Shown: positions 48,432 to 51,780 of the stretch, piece by piece
How the letters are laid out: every line of letters starts with the position of its first letter
Numbering within the stretch: position 1 is the stretch's first letter
Assembly (NCBI GenBank): GCA_017435425.1
Contig: JAFSFC010000005.1
Location: forward strand, 1-51,780
Direction: 5' to 3'
DNA from: Ruminiclostridium sp.
Lineage (GTDB): Bacteria > Bacillota > Clostridia > Oscillospirales > Oscillospiraceae
Length of the DNA: 51,780 nt
Translations under genes and position numbers: made by a program
The notes under the pieces: model-generated
Database searches by the model: none
What the model saw: only the letters and a program-made list of their open reading frames with translations
Told to the model about the DNA's origin: nothing

Positions 48432-49424
48432 TTAACCGATCTCAATGGCTGCATAGCCCTCGGGGACGGTCAGGCCCAGTTCGTCAACGATGGCCTGGTT
48501 GTACTTCTTGGTGACGGTGGTGTACTCGATGGCCATGGTGGAGATGTCTGCCTCACCGGTCAGGATGGCTGCTGCCATCTCGCCGGTGGTGTAGCCCAGG
48601 TCATAGTAGCTGATGGACAGGGTGGCCACGCCGCAGCCGGAGCAGATGCCCTCCTCGCCTGCGATGACGGGGACCTTAGCGGGACGGCAGATGTTATCGA
48701 TGATGCCGGTGTTGGCGGCTACGGTGTTGTCGGTGGGGACATAGATCACGTCGCAGGCAGCTGCTGCGGAGGAGCAGACAGCGGACAGGTCGTTGGAGTC
48801 AGAGAAGGCGTACAGCTCGCAGGTGTAGCCCAGAGCTTCCAGCTCGGCCTTCACCACGTCAACCTGGTACTGGGAGTTTGCCTCAGCGGAGCAGTACAGC
48901 AGGCCCACGTTCTGTGCATCGGGGAACCACTCCTGGAGCATGGCGGCCTGTTCATCCAGGGGAGCCAGGTCGGAGGTGCCGGAGATGTTGCCGCCTACGG
49001 TGCCGGAGAAGTCGTCCAGCTCCAGAGCCACGCCGTACTCGGTGACGGAGGTGCCCAGGATGGGGATGTCAGCGGTGCCGGCAGCCGCAGCCTGGAGGGC
49101 CGGGGTGGCGTTGGCCAGGATCAGGTCCACATTGCCGGAGACGAAGCCGTTGATGATGGTGGAGCAGGTGTTGGAGTCGTTCTGGGCGTTCTGCAGGTCG
49201 AAGGAGACAGCCCCTTCGCCCAGGGCGGCAATCAGAGCATCCTGGAAGCCCTGGGTGGCGGCATCCAGAGCCACGTGCTCCACCAGCTGGCAGATGCCCA
49301 CGGTATAGGTGGCAGCTGCGGCATCTTCCGCAGGTTCGGCGGTTTCGTCAGAGGTACCGCCGCAAGCACACAGGCTCACACACATAGCCCCTGCCAACAG
49401 GGCAGCCAATAACTTTTTCTTCAT
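48432..49424 (-). CDS. ABC transporter substrate-binding protein (ABC_sub_bind/TrpX-like), first copy
   Basis: A 330-residue lipoprotein, first gene of the importer operon. Signal peptide with lipobox CVSLCACGG; an acidic/alanine-rich linker of about 20 residues (ETAEPAEDAAAA) precedes the fold. It has the same blocks as its neighbour: YTVGICQLVEHVALDAATQGF, NDSNTCSTIINGFV, ILGTSVTEYGVAL, VPTDNTVAANTGII. The pair share about two thirds of visible motifs and must be a tandem duplication. AGAAGG before the ATG. No T-box fits in the about 60-base leader, so control at the promoter is more likely. Confidence 0.92.
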   Translation of the reverse strand: MKKKLLAALLAGAMCVSLCACGGTSDETAEPAEDAAAATYTVGICQLVEHVALDAATQGFQDALIAALGEGAVSFDLQNAQNDSNTCSTIINGFVSGNVDLILANATPALQAAAAGTADIPILGTSVTEYGVALELDDFSGTVGGNISGTSDLAPLDEQAAMLQEWFPDAQNVGLLYCSAEANSQYQVDVVKAELEALGYTCELYAFSDSNDLSAVCSSAAAACDVIYVPTDNTVAANTGIIDNICRPAKVPVIAGEEGICSGCGVATLSISYYDLGYTTGEMAAAILTGEADISTMAIEYTTVTKKYNQAIVDELGLTVPEGYAAIEIG

Positions 49425-49489
49425 AAAGATGACCTTCTTTCAAAATCTCAAAAATCCTTCACCAATATCTCTTCCTTGATGATGGCGTC

Positions 49490-49518
49490 ATTTTATACCT
49501 TTACAGCTTTAAAGTCAA
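49490..49518 (-). promoter_or_regulatory. Promoter of the ABC importer operon
   Basis: Minus strand TTGACT (49513-49518), 17-base spacer, TAAAAT (49490-49495). Confidence 0.75.
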
Positions 49519-49592
49519 TACCTAAAATCGAAAAAGTTATAAAAATATAACCCTGGTCTTATCCACCATTTTTTGTCAAACCTACACAAACG

Positions 49593-49618
49593 GACCCGCC
49601 CCTTTTGGGACGGGCCCC
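49593..49618. repeat. Short GC-rich dyad
   Basis: Near-perfect CCCGCCCC/GGGACGGG pairing around TTTT with no T-run; a second, weaker hairpin beyond the nrdD terminator. Confidence 0.4.
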
Positions 49619-49651
49619 TGCTTGCTTGGATCAGCCCACAGACCGCAAAAC

Positions 49652-49691
49652 AAAAAGAAGAGCACCTGCCAACGCAAGTGCTCTTCTTTTT
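49652..49691 (-). terminator. nrdD terminator
   Basis: AAAAAGAAGAGCAC/GTGCTCTTCTTTTT arms with an inner CTGCCAACGCAA loop; T-run on the minus strand. Confidence 0.85.
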
Positions 49692-49698
49692 CTTGTTT

Positions 49699-51780
49699 TT
49701 AGATGTGCTTCACACGGTCGTGCTCCTCGGCACGCTTGGCGTTGTTGAAGCGGTCCAGGGTGCCCACCAGGTAGCCGGTGATGCGGCGGATGCGCTCGAA
49801 GGGCACGCCGTCGTCCTCCTTCCGGCCGCAGCCGGGGCACTGGTCGCCGATGATGCCGGAGAAGCCGCAGACGGGGTCACGGTCCACGGGGTGGTTCACG
49901 GAGCCGTAGCCGATGCCCTTTTCCTTCATGCAGCGGATGATCTGCTCGAAGGCATCCAGGTTCTCGGTGGGGTCGCCGTCCATCTCCACATAGCTGATGT
50001 GACCGGCGTTGGTCAGGGCGTGGTAGGGAGCCTCGTAGGCGATCTTGTCGTAGGCGGAAATGGGGTAGTACACAGGCACGTGGAAGGAGTTGGTGTAGTA
50101 CTCACGGTCGGTAACACCCTCGATGGTACCGTACTTTTCCTTGTCGATCTTCACGAAGCGGCCGGACAGACCCTCTGCGGGGGTGGCCAGCAGGGTGAAG
50201 TTCATGCCCCGCTTCTTGCTCTCGGCGTCCATGCGGGCACGCATATGGCCCACGATCTCCAGACCCAGGACACGGGCCTTCTCGCTCTCGCCGTGGTGCT
50301 CGCCAATGAGGACCTTCAGGGTCTCGGCCAGGCCGATGAAGCCCATGGACAGGGTGCCGTGCTTCAGGACCTCACGGACCTCGTCGTCCCACTCCAGCTT
50401 CTCGGAGTCGATCCACACGCCCTGGCCCATCAGGAAGGGTGCGTTCTTCACACACTTGCGGCACTGGAACTCGAAGCGCTCCAGCAGCTGCTCGATGCAC
50501 AGGTCGATGGTGTAGTCCAGGCTCTCGAAGAAGAGGTTCAGGTCACCCTTGGCCTTGATGCCCAGGCGGGGCAGGTTCAGGGTGGTGAAGGACAGGTTGC
50601 CGCGGCCGTTGCTGATCTCACGGGTGGGATCGTACACGTTGCCGATGACACGGGTGCGGCAGCCCATGTAGGCGATCTCGGTCTCAGGACGACCTTCCTT
50701 GTAGTACTGCAGGTTGAAGGGGGCATCCTGGAAGGAGAAGTTGGGGAACAGCCGCTTGGCGCTGCAGCGCATAGCCAGCTGGAACAGGTCGTAGTTGGGT
50801 TCGCCGGGGTTGTAGTTGATGCCATCCTTCACACGGAAGATCTGGATGGGGAAGATGGGGGTCTCGCCGTTGCCCAGGCCAGCCTCGGTGGAGAGCATGA
50901 TGTTCTTCATGACCATGCGGCCCTCGGGGCTGGTGTCCATGCCGTAGTTGATGGAGGAGAAGGGGGTCTGGGCACCTGCACGGGAGTGCATGGTGTTCAG
51001 GTTGTGGATGAGGGCCTCCATGGCCTGGTAGGTGGCCCGGTCGGTCTCCTTCACAGCCCGGTAGTGGGCGAACTCCTGGCACTTGCGGGCGGTGGCTTCG
51101 TCCACGCCGTAGGTCTCCATCAGGTAGGGCAGCTCTGCGGTGTAGAAGTCCTCGCAGTCCTCCAGCTTGGGATACAGGCCGGTCTCGGCCTCCAGCTTCT
51201 GGATGTGCTCCTTGATCTGGGTGTCCAGGTCCTCCTGGCCGGCCAGGAGCATCAGGGCACGGGACAGGTTCTGGCGGTAGATGCGCTTGAAGGTCTTGCG
51301 CACGCCCACAGCCATGCCGTAGTCGAAGTTCACGATGGACTGGCCGCCGTGCTGGTCGTTCTGGTTGGACTGGATGGCGATGCAGGCCAGAGCGGCATAG
51401 GAGGCGATGTCGTTGGGCTCACGGAGGGTGCCGTGGCCGGTGGAGAAACCGCCGTCAAAGAGCTGGATCAGGTCGATCTGGGTGCAGGTGGTGGTGCCCA
51501 TGGGGGCGAAGTCCATGTCGTGGATGTGGATGTCGCCGTTCTGGTGGGCCACTGCGTGCTCGGGCTTCATGACGAACATCTGGTAGAACTGCTTGGAACC
51601 TTCACTGCCGTACTTGAGCATGGTGCCCATGGCAGTGTCGCCGTCGATGTTGGCGTTTTCCCGCTTGATGTCGCTGTCCTTGGCGGAAGAGAAGGTGATG
51701 TCCTCATAGATCTTCATGAGGCGGGTGTTCATCTCTCTGGCCCGGCTGCGCTCGGAGCGGTACAGGATGTAGGCCTTGGC
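49699..51780 (-). CDS. nrdD: Anaerobic (class III) ribonucleotide reductase, 5' end outside the window
   Basis: The visible 693 codons hold the whole catalytic domain. The frame runs on to the window edge, where the end of an ATP-cone (AKAYILYRSERSRARE) precedes MNTRLMKIY, so the start lies beyond. Marks are HQNGDIHIHDMDF, the ACIAIQSNQNDQHGGQ active-site region, MHSRAGAQTPFSSINYG, the C-terminal zinc region PVCGFSGIIGDQCPGCG (three cysteines visible) and the glycyl-radical loop RRITGYLVGTLDRFNNAKRAEEHDRVKH. It makes deoxynucleotides under anaerobic conditions and needs the activase NrdG, not found downstream in the window. Confidence 0.96.
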   Translation of the reverse strand, partial: AKAYILYRSERSRAREMNTRLMKIYEDITFSSAKDSDIKRENANIDGDTAMGTMLKYGSEGSKQFYQMFVMKPEHAVAHQNGDIHIHDMDFAPMGTTTCTQIDLIQLFDGGFSTGHGTLREPNDIASYAALACIAIQSNQNDQHGGQSIVNFDYGMAVGVRKTFKRIYRQNLSRALMLLAGQEDLDTQIKEHIQKLEAETGLYPKLEDCEDFYTAELPYLMETYGVDEATARKCQEFAHYRAVKETDRATYQAMEALIHNLNTMHSRAGAQTPFSSINYGMDTSPEGRMVMKNIMLSTEAGLGNGETPIFPIQIFRVKDGINYNPGEPNYDLFQLAMRCSAKRLFPNFSFQDAPFNLQYYKEGRPETEIAYMGCRTRVIGNVYDPTREISNGRGNLSFTTLNLPRLGIKAKGDLNLFFESLDYTIDLCIEQLLERFEFQCRKCVKNAPFLMGQGVWIDSEKLEWDDEVREVLKHGTLSMGFIGLAETLKVLIGEHHGESEKARVLGLEIVGHMRARMDAESKKRGMNFTLLATPAEGLSGRFVKIDKEKYGTIEGVTDREYYTNSFHVPVYYPISAYDKIAYEAPYHALTNAGHISYVEMDGDPTENLDAFEQIIRCMKEKGIGYGSVNHPVDRDPVCGFSGIIGDQCPGCGRKEDDGVPFERIRRITGYLVGTLDRFNNAKRAEEHDRVKHI

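Noticed and set aside
49425..49650. T-box leader for the TrpXYZ-type operon
   Set aside because: The promoter leaves only about 60 bases of leader, and no T-box sequence or antiterminator is visible.

Overview
The window looks like a chromosomal segment of an anaerobic, spore-forming, high-GC gut Clostridia bacterium of the Oscillospiraceae / Flavonifractor-Intestinimonas type; this placement is inferred from gene content, not from a marker gene. The pointers are a full-length spo0A, a class III (anaerobic) ribonucleotide reductase, indolepyruvate:ferredoxin oxidoreductase alpha subunit, an EFR1-type flavodoxin-ferredoxin protein, 3-hydroxybutyryl-CoA dehydrogenase, an acyl-CoA dehydrogenase, a butyrate-type CoA-transferase, a TnpV mobile-element protein, AGGAGG ribosome binding sites and GC-rich, GCC/CTG-biased codon use. 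No rRNA, tRNA or CRISPR array was seen.

Layout. 1-6.4 kb: Na+/Ca2+ exchanger, small phosphatase-like protein, an AT-rich gene for an internally repeated protein, OFA-family MFS transporter, NUDIX hydrolase, and an EFR1 protein with an unusual zinc-ribbon C-terminal extension. 6.6-12.5 kb: operon GNAT / TraX-like / SDR / DUF169; then pit plus its PhoU-like partner behind a candidate PhoP-box promoter; then a marR gene with a perfect palindrome over its promoter, followed by a second DUF169 copy. 12.5-18.2 kb: MFS exporter with a terminator-like leader, GNAT, GNAT-CYTH fusion, secreted ComEC-like hydrolase, CPA2 antiporter. 18.3-24.2 kb (minus): membrane-anchored unknown protein, two tandem ArsB/NhaD-type transporters, iorA without iorB. 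24.2-26.3 kb: spo0A with 0A boxes, small XRE regulator, small CxxC lipid-side protein.

26.4-30.0 kb: hbd, divergent from a highly codon-biased acyl-CoA dehydrogenase and a crotonase whose active site is not that of a hydratase. 30.2-36.8 kb: DUF3160 and CapA-type exported proteins, a phage-tail-like orphan, a WYL regulator with an SOS-box-like operator, and an RCC1-repeat protein with zinc ribbons. 36.9-40.9 kb: operon of two EamA transporters, a CatA-like acyltransferase and a CoA-transferase of the butyryl/4-hydroxybutyrate type. 41.0-45.6 kb: a mobile or island-like segment with tnpV, a mosaic SLH surface protein, a divergent-promoter non-coding region carrying small ORFs and large hairpins, and a tyrosine integrase. 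45.6-49.4 kb (minus): ABC importer of the TrpXYZ class with two tandem binding proteins. 49.7 kb to the end: nrdD, cut by the window edge.

The most promising undescribed element is 43.7-44.4 kb: two divergent promoters, one driving a 24-codon leader peptide whose end is built from CGGAA pentanucleotide repeats followed by a terminator in front of the SLH gene, the other carrying an SOS-like site and driving a strongly structured RNA plus a basic mini-protein. Next come the integrase ribosome binding site buried in the terminator hairpin of the ABC operon, the SOS-box WYL regulator, and the crotonase with a dehalogenase/dienoyl-isomerase-like aspartate.
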